From Serinibacter arcticus (lineage in GTDB: Bacteria > Actinomycetota > Actinomycetes > Actinomycetales > Beutenbergiaceae): a stretch of 64,000 nt of DNA. The stretch spans positions 434,001 through 498,000 of the forward strand of contig NZ_PYHR01000002.1 in NCBI RefSeq assembly GCF_003121705.1, in the 5' to 3' direction. Positions 33,127-43,218 of this stretch are shown one piece after another. The first letter of the stretch is position 1, and each line of letters begins with the position of its first letter. Under the pieces are notes generated by a model, which worked only from the letters and a program-made list of their open reading frames with translations, searched no databases and was not told where the DNA came from. The translations under genes and the position numbers were made by a program.

Positions 33127-33642
33127 TCAGGACTGCTCGGTGCAGACGTGGACGTCGGCGGCGACGGGGCCCGCGACGATCTTGCGGGCGATCGCGCCGA
33201 GCGCCTCGAGCTCCGCGGCCGTGAGGGTGTCGACGACGAGGCGGCGGACCTCCCGGACGTGGCCGGGGGCGGTGTCGCGGATCTTGGCCAGCCCGCCCTC
33301 CGTCAGCGTCGCCTCGGCCCGTCGGCCGCCGAGCTCGGTGCAGTCACGGCGCTCGACCCAGCCCGCTCGTTGGAGGCGGGTCAGCGCGTGCGAGAGCCGT
33401 GACGGCGACCCCAGGACCGCGGCCGCCAGGTCCGACAGCCCCTGGGTGCACCGCGGCTGCGAGGACAGGACCGCGAGGATCTGGTACTCGAAGGTGTTGA
33501 TCCCGGCATCGCGACGGAGCTGGACGTCGATGGCCCCGGGCAGGACGGTGACCAGCTCCATGAGCGCGCGCCACTCCTGCTGCTGCTCGGGGGTCAGCCA
33601 CGGCGCGTCCTGCGTCGCCTGCCCGGTCTCTACCTCGGTCAC
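33127..33642 (-). CDS. MarR-family transcriptional regulator, divergent from azoreductase
   Basis: The 171-residue protein has a MarR winged helix: GINTFEYQILAVLSSQPRCT, QGLSDLAAAVLGSPSRLSHA, LTRLQRAGWVERRDCTELGG and RRAEATLTEGG. The GTG at 33642 follows TAGACT by 6 bases. The shared 85-base interval to the azoreductase holds two TTGAACATTCAA palindromes that overlap both promoters. It is therefore the likely repressor of both genes. Many such pairs respond to quinones, diamide or other electrophiles. Confidence 0.88.
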   Translation of the reverse strand: MTEVETGQATQDAPWLTPEQQQEWRALMELVTVLPGAIDVQLRRDAGINTFEYQILAVLSSQPRCTQGLSDLAAAVLGSPSRLSHALTRLQRAGWVERRDCTELGGRRAEATLTEGGLAKIRDTAPGHVREVRRLVVDTLTAAELEALGAIARKIVAGPVAADVHVCTEQS

Positions 33643-33655
33643 CCTCGCAGTCTAG

Positions 33656-33679
33656 CCCGACTTGAACATTCAAGTCGGG
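33656..33679. promoter_or_regulatory. MarR operator 1, perfect 24-bp palindrome
   Basis: CCCGACTTGAA at 33656-33666 and TTCAAGTCGGG at 33669-33679 are exact complements around a CA centre. The core TTGAACATTCAA (33662-33673) recurs at operator 2. It covers the azoreductase -35 TTGAAC and lies just upstream of the marR -10. Confidence 0.75.
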
Positions 33680-33690
33680 CGACGTAGCGT
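33662..33690 (+). promoter_or_regulatory. Azoreductase promoter
   Basis: TTGAAC (33662-33667) and TAGCGT (33685-33690) are separated by 17 bases. The -35 is inside operator 1 and the expected start site is inside operator 2. Confidence 0.55.
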
Positions 33691-33695
33691 CTGTG

Positions 33696-33707
33696 TTGAA
33701 CATTCAA
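33696..33707. promoter_or_regulatory. MarR operator 2, TTGAACATTCAA
   Basis: This 12-bp palindrome is identical to the core of operator 1, with a centre-to-centre distance of 34 bases, roughly three helical turns. It lies just downstream of the azoreductase -10, where a bound dimer would block initiation. Confidence 0.7.
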
Positions 33708-33727
33708 TACGACCATCGGAGACCCGT

Positions 33728-34367
33728 ATGACACTGCTGCGCATCGACTCGAGCATCCAGGGCGAGAGGTCCGCCGGCAGCGCGCTGGCCGATGTGGTCG
33801 TGGGGGAGTTCGCGTCCGCCCACCCCGAGGCGGAGGTCGTCCGCCGCCACCTGGGGGAGAACCCCCTGCCCTCCGACGCGTGGGGCGCGGCCGTCGGGGC
33901 GGGGTTCAAGCCCCTGGACGAGCGCAGCGAGGACCAGCACCGCGCCGTGGCGCTGGCACAGGAGCTCGTGGCCGAGCTCGAGCGGGCCGATCACCTCGTG
34001 CTGACGGTCCCGCTGTACAACTTCGGCGTCTCCCAGCACCTCAAGGCCTGGATCGACCTCGTCGTGGTCGGGGCGGGACCGGGTGCCCGCCCCTGGAGGG
34101 GCGGACGGCGGTGCTGGTGGTCACGCGAGGCGGCTCCTACGGCGCGGGGACGCCCCGCGAGGGTGGGACCACGGCACGGACTACGTCCGCCGGATCCTGT
34201 CCGACGTCTGGGGCGCCGACGTCACCGTGGTCGAGCGCGAGTTCACGCTCGTCGGCGTCAACCCGGCGCTCGACGCGTTCACCGATGCCGCCGCCGCGAT
34301 GCGTGAGGACGCCGAGCGGTCGGCCGCGCGGGTGGGCGGCGAGCTGGCGGCTCGACGCGCCGCCTGA
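33728..34367 (-). other. Opposite strand of the azoreductase gene: no gene called
   Basis: Open frames on the minus strand here are shadows of the frameshifted plus-strand azoreductase; no independent coding signal is seen. Confidence 0.3.
33728..34367 (+). pseudogene. FMN-dependent NADH-azoreductase / quinone reductase with two frameshifts
   Basis: ATG at 33728 starts MTLLRIDSSIQGERSAGSAL. It continues through HLVLTVPLYNFGVSQHLKAW and IDLVVVGAGPG, the flavodoxin-like AzoR pattern. The frame breaks at the C4 run near 34090; one added base restores PLEGRTAVLVVTRGGSYGAG. It breaks again at the G3 run near 34162, where another base restores WDHGTDYVRRILSDVWGADV to the TGA at 34367. The span is two bases short of a whole number of codons. 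Repaired, the protein is about 213 residues. It would reduce azo dyes or quinones under MarR control. Confidence 0.75.
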
Positions 34368-34484
34368 CGCGCCACGCGCACGCGCACCGACGCGCCGGGG
34401 GACCGGGGGGAGGGGGCGCCCCCGGGCGACCGGAGCAAGTACTCGACGGCGACCCGCCCTGCCCAGCCTTCGTAGGATCCGTTC

Positions 34485-35327
34485 ATGACCGGGTCCACGG
34501 GCGAACGACGGCAGGGCCGGCGCGACCGGCCGCCGGCCGATCCCGTGCGGGCCGTCACGCTGCAGTTCCACCCGGACTGGCCGCACGGACCCCGCACGGT
34601 GATCGAGTCGATGGCGGCCGACCGACGCTACAGGTCCCAGTTCGTCACCGGGATCTCGAACGGCGGCCTGACGGCGTTCCCCGGGGGCGACCGCTGGCGG
34701 TGGGAGAGTCGGCTGTTCTCCGGGCGGTACGACGAGGCACCGCCGTCCTGGCGTCCGGTCTACGGGGCGTGGAACCGGCGAGCCGATCCGTTCGGCGGCG
34801 CGATCCGCTTCGGCTCGTCCTACGTGCGCCTGCGCCCCGAGGCGGTCCGACGCTCGACCTTCTGCTTCCCGGACTCGGTCCGGGAGCCGGTGCACCTCGG
34901 GGACGCCGCGCTGCTCCCGCGCCTGTGCCGCGCGGCTGACGAGTCGGGCCTCGACGACCTCGACGACTACGTCGAGGCGCAGGTTCACGGTCCCGTCGCG
35001 TTCAGCACGGATGCCGAGGCCGTCGTGCTGGACCCGTGCTACATCGGCACCGACGTGGAATCCGTGGCAGAGCGTCTGGGATGCCGGATCGAGTTCCACC
35101 CCGGTTTTCGAGCGTCACCCGACGACATCGATCCCGAGTACCGCGGCGGGCCCGTCGTCGAGCTGGCTCGATCGCTCGGACCCGAGCTGACCCCACGAGT
35201 TCTCGGTGACGCCGCTCGAACCGGCGCTGCCCCGGTGCAGACGATCAAGCAGGTCTGGCACTGCCTCGCCCGATTCGGGCGGGTGGGCGACGGGTGGTCC
35301 GGTGGGGGCGAGGCCGGAGAGGCCTAG
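34485..35327 (+). CDS. DUF3626 protein
   Basis: The 280-residue protein has AVTLQFHPDWPHGPRTVIES, QFVTGISNGGLTAFPGGDRW and FGSSYVRLRPEAVRRSTFCF. VYGAWN, HLGDAAL and AVVLDPCYIGT are also seen. This set of conserved blocks recalls DUF3626, a family of unknown function with an HxD-type motif near the start, perhaps enzymatic. ATG at 34485 begins a polar 23-residue leader. The gene stands alone and is followed by an AT-rich palindrome and a degraded acetyltransferase. Confidence 0.7.
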   Translation: MTGSTGERRQGRRDRPPADPVRAVTLQFHPDWPHGPRTVIESMAADRRYRSQFVTGISNGGLTAFPGGDRWRWESRLFSGRYDEAPPSWRPVYGAWNRRADPFGGAIRFGSSYVRLRPEAVRRSTFCFPDSVREPVHLGDAALLPRLCRAADESGLDDLDDYVEAQVHGPVAFSTDAEAVVLDPCYIGTDVESVAERLGCRIEFHPGFRASPDDIDPEYRGGPVVELARSLGPELTPRVLGDAARTGAAPVQTIKQVWHCLARFGRVGDGWSGGGEAGEA

Positions 35328-35344
35328 CGTCGCTCACCGGTACG

Positions 35345-35364
35345 TAATGACATAATGTTCATTA
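35345..35364. repeat. AT-rich palindrome in a GC-rich setting
   Basis: TAATGA at 35345-35350 pairs with TCATTA at 35359-35364, and inside the same stretch ATAATG-TT-CATTAT forms another exact dyad (35352-35365). This local AT-rich block is exceptional in the window and resembles an operator without its regulator. Confidence 0.55.
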
Positions 35365-35675
35365 TCGGCGGTGCGCGTGGCCGTCGTTGTCGACGGTGAG
35401 CAGCAACATCGCGCTGTCGCCGTGAACCGCATCGGACTCGACCTCGCCGGACTCCTCGAACCCGACCTCGCCAGGACACGCCGAGACGCGAGGTTCCACA
35501 CCCGCACCGACGCTCGCAGCCGACGATGCCCGAGATCCGCTGCGCGCGAGACGACGGCGGGAGCAGCCTCGGTGGCGCACCCGTGTCCGTGGACGCGTCG
35601 CAGCAGCTCGAACGCGAGCTCGGTCACCGAGGGTGCCCGTCGGCGTCGAGCCGCCCAGGCCGTCGTCACCGTCAT
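35362..35675 (-). pseudogene. Degenerate GNAT acetyltransferase, C-terminal half with a frameshift
   Basis: The frame from 35675 reads SVTELAFELLRRVHGHGCAT, then ASVRVWNLASRRVLARSG. These are the acetyl-CoA-binding and late-helix segments of RimJ/RimL-like GNATs. One missing base at the GGG near 35450 must be restored to continue FEESGEVESDAVHGDSAMLL to the TAA. About 80 N-terminal residues of a normal family member are absent upstream. It is therefore both truncated and shifted, unlike the other broken genes here, and is likely a real pseudogene. Confidence 0.7.
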
Positions 35676-35735
35676 CGACTCCTACCTTCGCCCGACGTAG
35701 CGTGAAGGGACAGGGGCATGCCGTCAGGAGGTCGC

Positions 35736-36803
35736 ATGACCGGTCGCCGCATCGCCGTCGTCGGCGCCAGCGGGAACGTCGGGACCGCGCTGCTGCGCGC
35801 CCTGCACACCGATCCCGAGGTCGACCACGTGCTCGGCGTCTCGCGGCGTCGACCCTCCGGATCCCCATACGACGAGGCCGAGTGGCTCACCTGCGACGTC
35901 GCCGAGCCGGACGGTCGTGAGGCCGTGCGCGCGCTGACGCAGGCCTTCGCGGGTTACGACACCGTGGTCCACCTGGTCTGGGCGATCCAGCCCAACACGC
36001 GCCGCGACGTCGTCCGCCGTACCAACGTGGAGGGCACCCGCCGGGTGACCGGTGCGGCCGTCGCGGCCGGCGTGCCCCAGGTTGTCGTGGCGAGCTCGGT
36101 CGCCGCCTACTCCCCCTCGCCCGGGCCGACGCCGCGGACGGAGACGTTCGCCACCGCGGGCGTCCGCACCTCGCACTACAGCGTCGACAAGGCGGCGCAG
36201 GAGCGCCTGCTCGACGAGCTCGCCGCGGCCCATCCCGACGTGGCCGTGGCCCGCATGCGGACGTCGCTGGTGTTCCAGCGCGACGCCGGCGCCGAGATCG
36301 CCCGCCTCTTCGTCGGACCCGTGGCGCCGCTGCGTGCGCTCCTGTCCCGCCCCCTGCCGGTGCTGCCGCTCCCCCGGGGCCTGCGACTCCAGGCGACGCA
36401 CGCCGACGACGTCGCGGCCGCGTACGCCGTCGTCGTGCGGCACCGTGCCTCCGGGGCCTTCAACGTGGCCGCCGACCCGGTGCTCACCGGCCACGATCTC
36501 GCTGATCTGCTCGGCTCGGGGCGCCTCGTGGAGCTCGCTCCGGCCCTGGTGCGCGCCGCCGTCGACCTGGGGTGGCGCACGCGCGCGGTCGCCGCCGACC
36601 CGGGCTGGCTGGACATGGCGATGAACGCCCCGATCCTGGACACGACGCGGATCCGCTCGCTCGGGTGGTCCCCGCAGCGGACAGCGGGCGAGGCCATGCT
36701 GGACGTCGTGGCCGGGATGCGCGAGCGCACCGGGACGGGCAGTCCCGCGCTGCGTCCCGACGACCGGACCCTCGACCGCGACGACCTCCGCCGTCGGGAC
36801 TGA
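35736..36803 (+). CDS. NAD-dependent epimerase/dehydratase (extended SDR)
   Basis: The 355-residue protein has the NAD-binding loop RRIAVVGASGNVGTALLRAL, the YDTVVHLVWAIQPN strand and the catalytic SSVAAYSPS with TSHYSVDKAAQERLL (Tyr-x-x-x-Lys). It is an atypical extended SDR, possibly acting on a sugar nucleotide or other carbonyl. An AGGAGG site fits ATG 35736 better than ATG 35718. It is not clearly linked to either neighbour. Confidence 0.85.
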   Translation: MTGRRIAVVGASGNVGTALLRALHTDPEVDHVLGVSRRRPSGSPYDEAEWLTCDVAEPDGREAVRALTQAFAGYDTVVHLVWAIQPNTRRDVVRRTNVEGTRRVTGAAVAAGVPQVVVASSVAAYSPSPGPTPRTETFATAGVRTSHYSVDKAAQERLLDELAAAHPDVAVARMRTSLVFQRDAGAEIARLFVGPVAPLRALLSRPLPVLPLPRGLRLQATHADDVAAAYAVVVRHRASGAFNVAADPVLTGHDLADLLGSGRLVELAPALVRAAVDLGWRTRAVAADPGWLDMAMNAPILDTTRIRSLGWSPQRTAGEAMLDVVAGMRERTGTGSPALRPDDRTLDRDDLRRRD

Positions 36804-36877
36804 CGCCTACACCTCGAAGCCGGGCTCCAGGACGCCGACCGTCACGCCTCTCGCCCGGGCGTCGACGTCACCGACGC

Positions 36878-37441
36878 TCAGACCGCTGTCGCGTCGGGTC
36901 CCTGGGGCACGACGTCGAGCGGATCGGTGTGCTCGACCTCCTCCGGCGGGTCGACGACGTCGAGGCTCGCGGCGAGCCCGATGAGGAACCGGCCGACGGC
37001 CTCGCGCTCCTCCGGGGACAAGTCCTCGGCGACCGCGAGCATCCGCTTGTGCATCGCGCCCAGCGTCCCGCGCACCTCACCGTCCATCCGGTCGGTGGGC
37101 ACGAGCGCCACCGATCGTCGGTCCTCCGGGTGCGGGGTGCGCTGGACGTAGCCGTCACGCTCCAGGCGGTCGACGAGAGCGCTGGCCGACGACCCGGTGA
37201 TCTCCAGGGCCTCGGCGAGCTCCTTCTGTCTCACGATCGCGCCGCGCTGGCGGGCCCGCGCGAGGAAGCGGAGTGCGACGAGGTCGGTCTCCCCCATCCG
37301 CATCGAGTCCTGCGTTCTCTGTCGCATGCGGCGTTCGGCGTCGCGGTACCGGCGCAGCAGGTTCAGGAGGTCCACCGGTCCCGGCGCTCCTGTCAGCTCG
37401 GGGTACCAGTAGCCGGCTCCACCCGCGTCTTGAGTGGTCAT
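36878..37441 (-). CDS. MarR-family transcriptional regulator
   Basis: The 187-residue protein has the winged helix RQKELAEALEITGSSASALV, DRLERDGYVQRTPHPEDRRS and VALVPTD. An N-terminal helix (VDLLNLLRRYRDAERRMRQR) for dimerisation precedes it. Its ATG at 37441 follows AAAGGATCG. It is divergent from two unknown genes across a 148-base, unusually AT-rich interval. There TTGAACC occurs twice in tandem (minus strand near 37468-37481), a candidate binding site. Confidence 0.85.
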   Translation of the reverse strand: MTTQDAGGAGYWYPELTGAPGPVDLLNLLRRYRDAERRMRQRTQDSMRMGETDLVALRFLARARQRGAIVRQKELAEALEITGSSASALVDRLERDGYVQRTPHPEDRRSVALVPTDRMDGEVRGTLGAMHKRMLAVAEDLSPEEREAVGRFLIGLAASLDVVDPPEEVEHTDPLDVVPQGPDATAV

Positions 37442-37589
37442 GGTCGATCCTTTCAGATGACACCGGTTCAAGGTTCAACTAGCGCCGTGTCGTCGTTCCG
37501 TGATAGATAGTTTACCGAACGATTAGTGGATCGAAGCAAAGCGATGTGGTCGGCGCTACCGGCCCGGCGATGAGCACTCAGGAGATCCG
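37442..37589. promoter_or_regulatory. AT-richer divergent control region of the second MarR gene
   Basis: The stretch around 37500-37550 (GATAGATAGTTTACCGAACG and following) is clearly lower in GC than its surroundings. Nearer the marR start the minus strand holds direct repeats TTGAACC TTGAACC. Promoters for both directions probably lie here, but I cannot assign the boxes securely. Confidence 0.4.
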
Positions 37590-37934
37590 ATGACAGCGGT
37601 CCTCACCGACCACCACGACCTGCTCGAGGACGAGCGGGCGGACTGGTCGCGCCCCCACCCCACGGCGGCCGCGCGGGTGGCCCGCGCCGAGCAGCTGCGC
37701 ATCGCCCACCAGCTCGACGCCGAGCTCACGATCGTGGTCGACGGCGAACCCCACTCCCCCACGCTCCACGTCGAGTGCCTCACCCGCTCCCCGCGGGCGA
37801 CGGCCCTCGTGCTGGCCCACCTCGACGAGCACACCGTTCCGGCGCTCGAGCGCGCCACCGGTGTCCCGTTCCTCGAGCGCCACCTCCGCGTCTCCCACGA
37901 CCTGTCCCCCCTCTGCCCCTCCCGAAAGGTCTGA
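37590..37934 (+). CDS. Hypothetical protein, His/Asp-rich, 114 residues
   Basis: The product begins MTAVLTDHHDLLEDERADWS. It has AEQLRIAHQLDAELTIVVDG and the end ERHLRVSHDLSPLCPSRKV. There is a good ribosome-binding site CAGGAGATCCG, and third-position GC is normal. No membrane helix or signal is seen. It is the first gene after a MarR-controlled interval and is followed 4 bases later by another unknown gene. I do not recognise a family. Confidence 0.6.
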   Translation: MTAVLTDHHDLLEDERADWSRPHPTAAARVARAEQLRIAHQLDAELTIVVDGEPHSPTLHVECLTRSPRATALVLAHLDEHTVPALERATGVPFLERHLRVSHDLSPLCPSRKV

Positions 37935-37938
37935 CGCC

Positions 37939-38445
37939 ATGACCGGTTACGTCTCCCCCATGCGCCACCCCCGTCTGACCCTTCTCCAGCCGCTGGAGTC
38001 GGGCGGCTCCACGACGCGGCTGCTCCCCACCACCGACCTCGACCTCGCACGTCTGGACGCCGAGATCACGCGGCTGCGCGGCGAGGGCGACCGGATCTGC
38101 CGCCTGCTCGGCATGACGAGCGACTGGGCGACCACGCGCTGGGCCGCCGGCGAGCGCCCCAGCGCCGTCGTGGCCTCCTACACCGTCCGCGTGCACGGTG
38201 AGTCCCCGACGCCCGAGGTCACGCGCGGGCTGACCCGCCGCCTCGCCCGCCAGGGCTGGGTCGGCAAGGTCCTCTCGGAGGGCTCCACCCTGCGCATCGA
38301 GGCCGTCCAGGGCGACCTCAGCATGCGGCTGGTGGCGCACGACCGCCGCGTCACGCTCCGCGTGAACGGTCCGCAGATCGAGATCGGTCGTCCGCACGCC
38401 AAGGCGCTGCTCGCCGGCGTGTTCGAGGACGACGTCGCCTCCTGA
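37939..38445 (+). CDS. Hypothetical protein, 168 residues
   Basis: The product begins MTGYVSPMRHPRLTLLQPLE. It has SGDRICRLLG-like helical text (EGDRICRLLGMTSDWATTRW) and a beta-rich C-terminal half (GEKVLSEGSTLRIEAVQGDL-type strands). It could belong with the preceding gene as a two-gene unit under the divergent MarR. A perfect terminator hairpin follows. No family is recognised. Confidence 0.6.
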   Translation: MTGYVSPMRHPRLTLLQPLESGGSTTRLLPTTDLDLARLDAEITRLRGEGDRICRLLGMTSDWATTRWAAGERPSAVVASYTVRVHGESPTPEVTRGLTRRLARQGWVGKVLSEGSTLRIEAVQGDLSMRLVAHDRRVTLRVNGPQIEIGRPHAKALLAGVFEDDVAS

Positions 38446-38472
38446 CGATCGGACGTCGGGCCCGCACGACGA

Positions 38473-38510
38473 ACGCCCCGGTCCCCACCGTGCGGTGGGG
38501 ACCGGGGCGT
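38473..38510. terminator. Perfect 17-bp stem-loop terminator
   Basis: The 17 bases at 38473-38489 (ACGCCCCGGTCCCCACC) and their exact complement at 38494-38510 close a GTGC tetraloop. It separates the convergent hypothetical gene and the UvrA-like gene. A short pyrimidine-rich tail CTCCC follows on the plus strand. Confidence 0.85.
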
Positions 38511-38540
38511 CTCCCGTCCGGGCTCGCGCGTCGCCCCATC

Positions 38541-40919
<2,379 letters not shown>

Positions 40920-41071
40920 CGCGTTCTCTCTCGTCAGACCTGCGGGACCGCCCCGGCGGCCAGGGACGGCCGAGGTGGCGTGCAGCAGTATGACTGCCGC
41001 CGCCGGCAGAACTGTGCGGTGTCCGACGGCGACGCGCCGCTCCCGTCTGGGCCGCCGTTACGCTGGCGCCC

Positions 41072-41293
41072 GTGACCTCTCTCCCCGCGACGGACGACCT
41101 CGCCTGGACGGCCCTCGGTGTGCTCGCCGTCGGGCTGCTCGTGGCGGCGCTCGTGGTGTGGTCACGCTCGACGGACCGCTCGATCGTGGCCCTCGCGTGG
41201 TTCTTCGGGATGCTGGTGCTCCCGATCCTCGGACCGGTCGGCTACCTGGTCGACACCCGCCGTCGCCGTCGGCTCGCGCAGGCCACCGACTGA
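41072..41293 (+). CDS. PLD nuclease N-terminal-like (PLDc_N) small membrane protein
   Basis: The 73-residue protein has two transmembrane segments and SIVALAWFFGMLVLPILGPV followed by GYLVDTRRRRRL, the PLDc_N motif also found at the N-terminus of cardiolipin synthases. A TACGCT box lies 7 bases before the GTG, suggesting a leaderless mRNA. It stands alone between convergent and divergent neighbours. The function is unknown. Confidence 0.75.
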   Translation: MTSLPATDDLAWTALGVLAVGLLVAALVVWSRSTDRSIVALAWFFGMLVLPILGPVGYLVDTRRRRRLAQATD

Positions 41294-41324
41294 CGCGGCT
41301 GACGGGTCCGACGCGTCCGGAGGG

Positions 41325-41882
41325 TCAGCAGCCCTCGTCCGGCGACGCCGCCTCGTCCACCCCGAGCCGCGCCGCGATCTCCCGCACGACCGCCCCGAGC
41401 GTGCGCTGGTCGGTGTCGACGACGAGGTTGCTCACCCGCTCGTAGGTCGGGCGGCGCGCGGCGAGGATGCGGGTCCACCGCTCGCGCGGGTCGTCCGCGA
41501 GCATCGGCCGGGACGCGGCCGATCCGATGCGGTGCATCGCGTAGCGGAGGCTGACGTCCAGCAGCACCACGAGACCGCCGTCGGCGCGGTAGTCCGCCAG
41601 CACGCTCTGCGTCCGCGGGTCCATCACCGCGCCGCCCCCGAGCGACAGCACGCCGGGGTGCTCGGTCAGGGCGCGCGCCACGGCGTCGTGCTCGAGATCG
41701 CGGAAGTGCGCCTCGCCGTCGCTCGCGAAGATCTCGGCGATGGTGCGGCCAGCGCTCGCCTCGACGTCCGCGTCGACGTCGCGGAACGGTAGCCCGATCC
41801 TCGTGGCGAGCCGGCGGCCGACCGCACTCTTGCCCGAGCCCATCGCGCCGCACAGCACGACGGCGGGGCGCACGGCCGTCAC
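41325..41882 (-). CDS. aroK: Shikimate kinase
   Basis: The 185-residue enzyme phosphorylates shikimate in the aromatic amino-acid pathway. Walker A is VLCGAMGSGKSAVGRRLATR, substrate contacts include FRDVDADVEASAGRTIAEIF and LSLGGGAVMDP, and the lid is SRPMLADDPRERW. GTG at 41880-41882 overlaps the aroD stop, so aroD and aroK form a coupled pair. It is separated from other shikimate genes. Confidence 0.92.
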   Translation of the reverse strand: MTAVRPAVVLCGAMGSGKSAVGRRLATRIGLPFRDVDADVEASAGRTIAEIFASDGEAHFRDLEHDAVARALTEHPGVLSLGGGAVMDPRTQSVLADYRADGGLVVLLDVSLRYAMHRIGSAASRPMLADDPRERWTRILAARRPTYERVSNLVVDTDQRTLGAVVREIAARLGVDEAASPDEGC

Positions 41883-42649
41883 GCGGTCACCGCGCTCACC
41901 GGGCCGTCGGCAGCGGTGAGGGCGTCGTGGATCGCGTCGAGGGCGTCGCGCAGCTCCGGCACGGGTACCTGGCCGGGCGCCGAACCCGTGCCCACGAGGC
42001 CGAACGTGGCGGGCGCGCCCCAGCACTCCCCCGCGATCCGGGTCAGGACGCCGGCCGGGCCCATGGCGATCGGCAGCACGGGGCGCCCGTGGCGTCGGGC
42101 GGTGTGCGCGGCGGCGAGCAGGCGGGCGACGTCGCCGCCGTCGGACGCGGTCACGGCCACCTTCAGCACGTCGGCGTCACGGGCGGCGAGAGAGTCGAGG
42201 ATCGCGCCGAGGCGGTCGGTCGACGGGGTGCCGGCGAAGTCGTGGCTCGACCCGACGACCACCGTGCCGGCGTCGCGGGCGGCGGTGGTGATCGCCGTCG
42301 CGACGGCGTCCGGTCGGCTCAGCTCGACATCGACACCCTCGACCCGAGCGGCGACGAGCGCGAGCAGGAGGGCCGTGTAGCCGGCGTCGTCGAGTCCGCC
42401 CGGACCACCCTCCGCCAGGGACCGGTAGGTGGCGAGCACGGGCAGGGACCCCAGGGCGGACCGGAGGGCCGGCAGCATCTCCAGGGCGCCCTCGCCGTCG
42501 TGCGCCCCCCACGTGTCCAGCCGCCACTCGGCGACGTCCGCCCCCGAGGCGGCGACCTCGCGGGCGTGCGCGAGCACGGCGTCCGCGTCGGCGCCCGCGA
42601 GCGGGACGACCACGGCCGGCCGGGCGTCGGGGGTGGGGAAGAGGCTCAC
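41879..42649 (-). CDS. aroD: 3-dehydroquinate dehydratase, type I
   Basis: The 256-residue class I enzyme uses a Schiff-base lysine, visible in ADVLKVAVTASDGGD, and the catalytic histidine in VVVGSSHDFAGTPS. GADVAEWRLDTW is the substrate-binding EWR motif. Most actinobacteria use type II AroQ, so this type I form is less common. It is followed directly by aroK with a GTGA overlap. Its start is 203 bases from rbpA on the other strand. Confidence 0.9.
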   Translation of the reverse strand: MSLFPTPDARPAVVVPLAGADADAVLAHAREVAASGADVAEWRLDTWGAHDGEGALEMLPALRSALGSLPVLATYRSLAEGGPGGLDDAGYTALLLALVAARVEGVDVELSRPDAVATAITTAARDAGTVVVGSSHDFAGTPSTDRLGAILDSLAARDADVLKVAVTASDGGDVARLLAAAHTARRHGRPVLPIAMGPAGVLTRIAGECWGAPATFGLVGTGSAPGQVPVPELRDALDAIHDALTAADGPVSAVTA

Positions 42650-42741
42650 GGTCCTATCCCACCACCTCGGGGACCCACCCGGCGACGCCGCCCCGGGTGG
42701 ACGCGTGTGGCGGCCTTCACCCGACCTTCACGTGCGCGGGT

Positions 42742-42767
42742 GGAACACACGGGGCCCGTTCGGCGTT
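42742..42767 (+). promoter_or_regulatory. SigR/SigH-type promoter upstream of rbpA
   Basis: GGAAC at 42742-42746 and GTT at 42765-42767 are separated by 18 bases. This matches the thiol-oxidative-stress sigma consensus GGAAT/C-N18-GTT. In Streptomyces coelicolor, rbpA is transcribed from a SigR promoter, so a conserved oxidative-stress control is likely. Confidence 0.65.
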
Positions 42768-42852
42768 GACTCCCCTGGAAGCTCGCGTGGCGGCTGATCC
42801 GGGTCCCTACCGAGGACCTCGGGCTGACCACGCCGAATGTGAGGAGAACACC

Positions 42853-43197
42853 ATGGCAGAGCGCACTCTTCGGGGCATGAAGATCGGTGCCAACAGCATG
42901 GAGTCCGAGGTCGGGGTCGAGTTCGCTCCGCGCGTCGAGGCGGTCTACGACTGCCCGGACGGCAGCGTGCTCGTGATCCCGTTCTCGGCCGAGGCCGACA
43001 TCCCGGCGATCTGGGAGGCCCCGGGCGGCGGCGAGGCGCTGCTGCGCGACGCCGAGCGGCCGGAGCCCGGCCCGGTGAAGCCGCAGCGGACCCACTGGGA
43101 CATGCTGCTCGAGCGTCGGACCATCGCCGAGCTCGAGGACCTGCTCAACGAGCGCCTCGACCTCCTGCGTTCCGGGGCGCTGCGCAAGAGCGCGTGA
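42853..43197 (+). CDS. rbpA: RNA polymerase-binding protein RbpA
   Basis: The 114-residue protein has the N-terminal MAERTLRGMKIGANSMESEV and the core CPDGSVLVIPFSAEADIPAI. The C-terminal sigma-interacting domain is RTHWDMLLERRTIAELEDLL followed by NERLDLLRSG. RbpA stabilises the open complex of actinobacterial RNA polymerase with SigA/SigB. A GAGGAGAACACC ribosome-binding site precedes the ATG. It sits alone between aroD and the ppm1-lnt pair, which are transcribed toward it from the other side. The upstream SigR-like promoter indicates disulfide-stress control. Confidence 0.95.
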   Translation: MAERTLRGMKIGANSMESEVGVEFAPRVEAVYDCPDGSVLVIPFSAEADIPAIWEAPGGGEALLRDAERPEPGPVKPQRTHWDMLLERRTIAELEDLLNERLDLLRSGALRKSA

Positions 43198-43218
43198 CCT
43201 CGGGGAGCGGATCCCCGT

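Noticed and set aside
34412-34423. GGGGGCGCCCCC as a terminator after the azoreductase
   Set aside because: The palindrome has no loop and lies in a G-rich stretch; too weak to call.
35371-35700. Plus-strand 109-codon ORF
   Set aside because: It is antisense to the GNAT remnant and has Arg/Ala-rich shadow composition.
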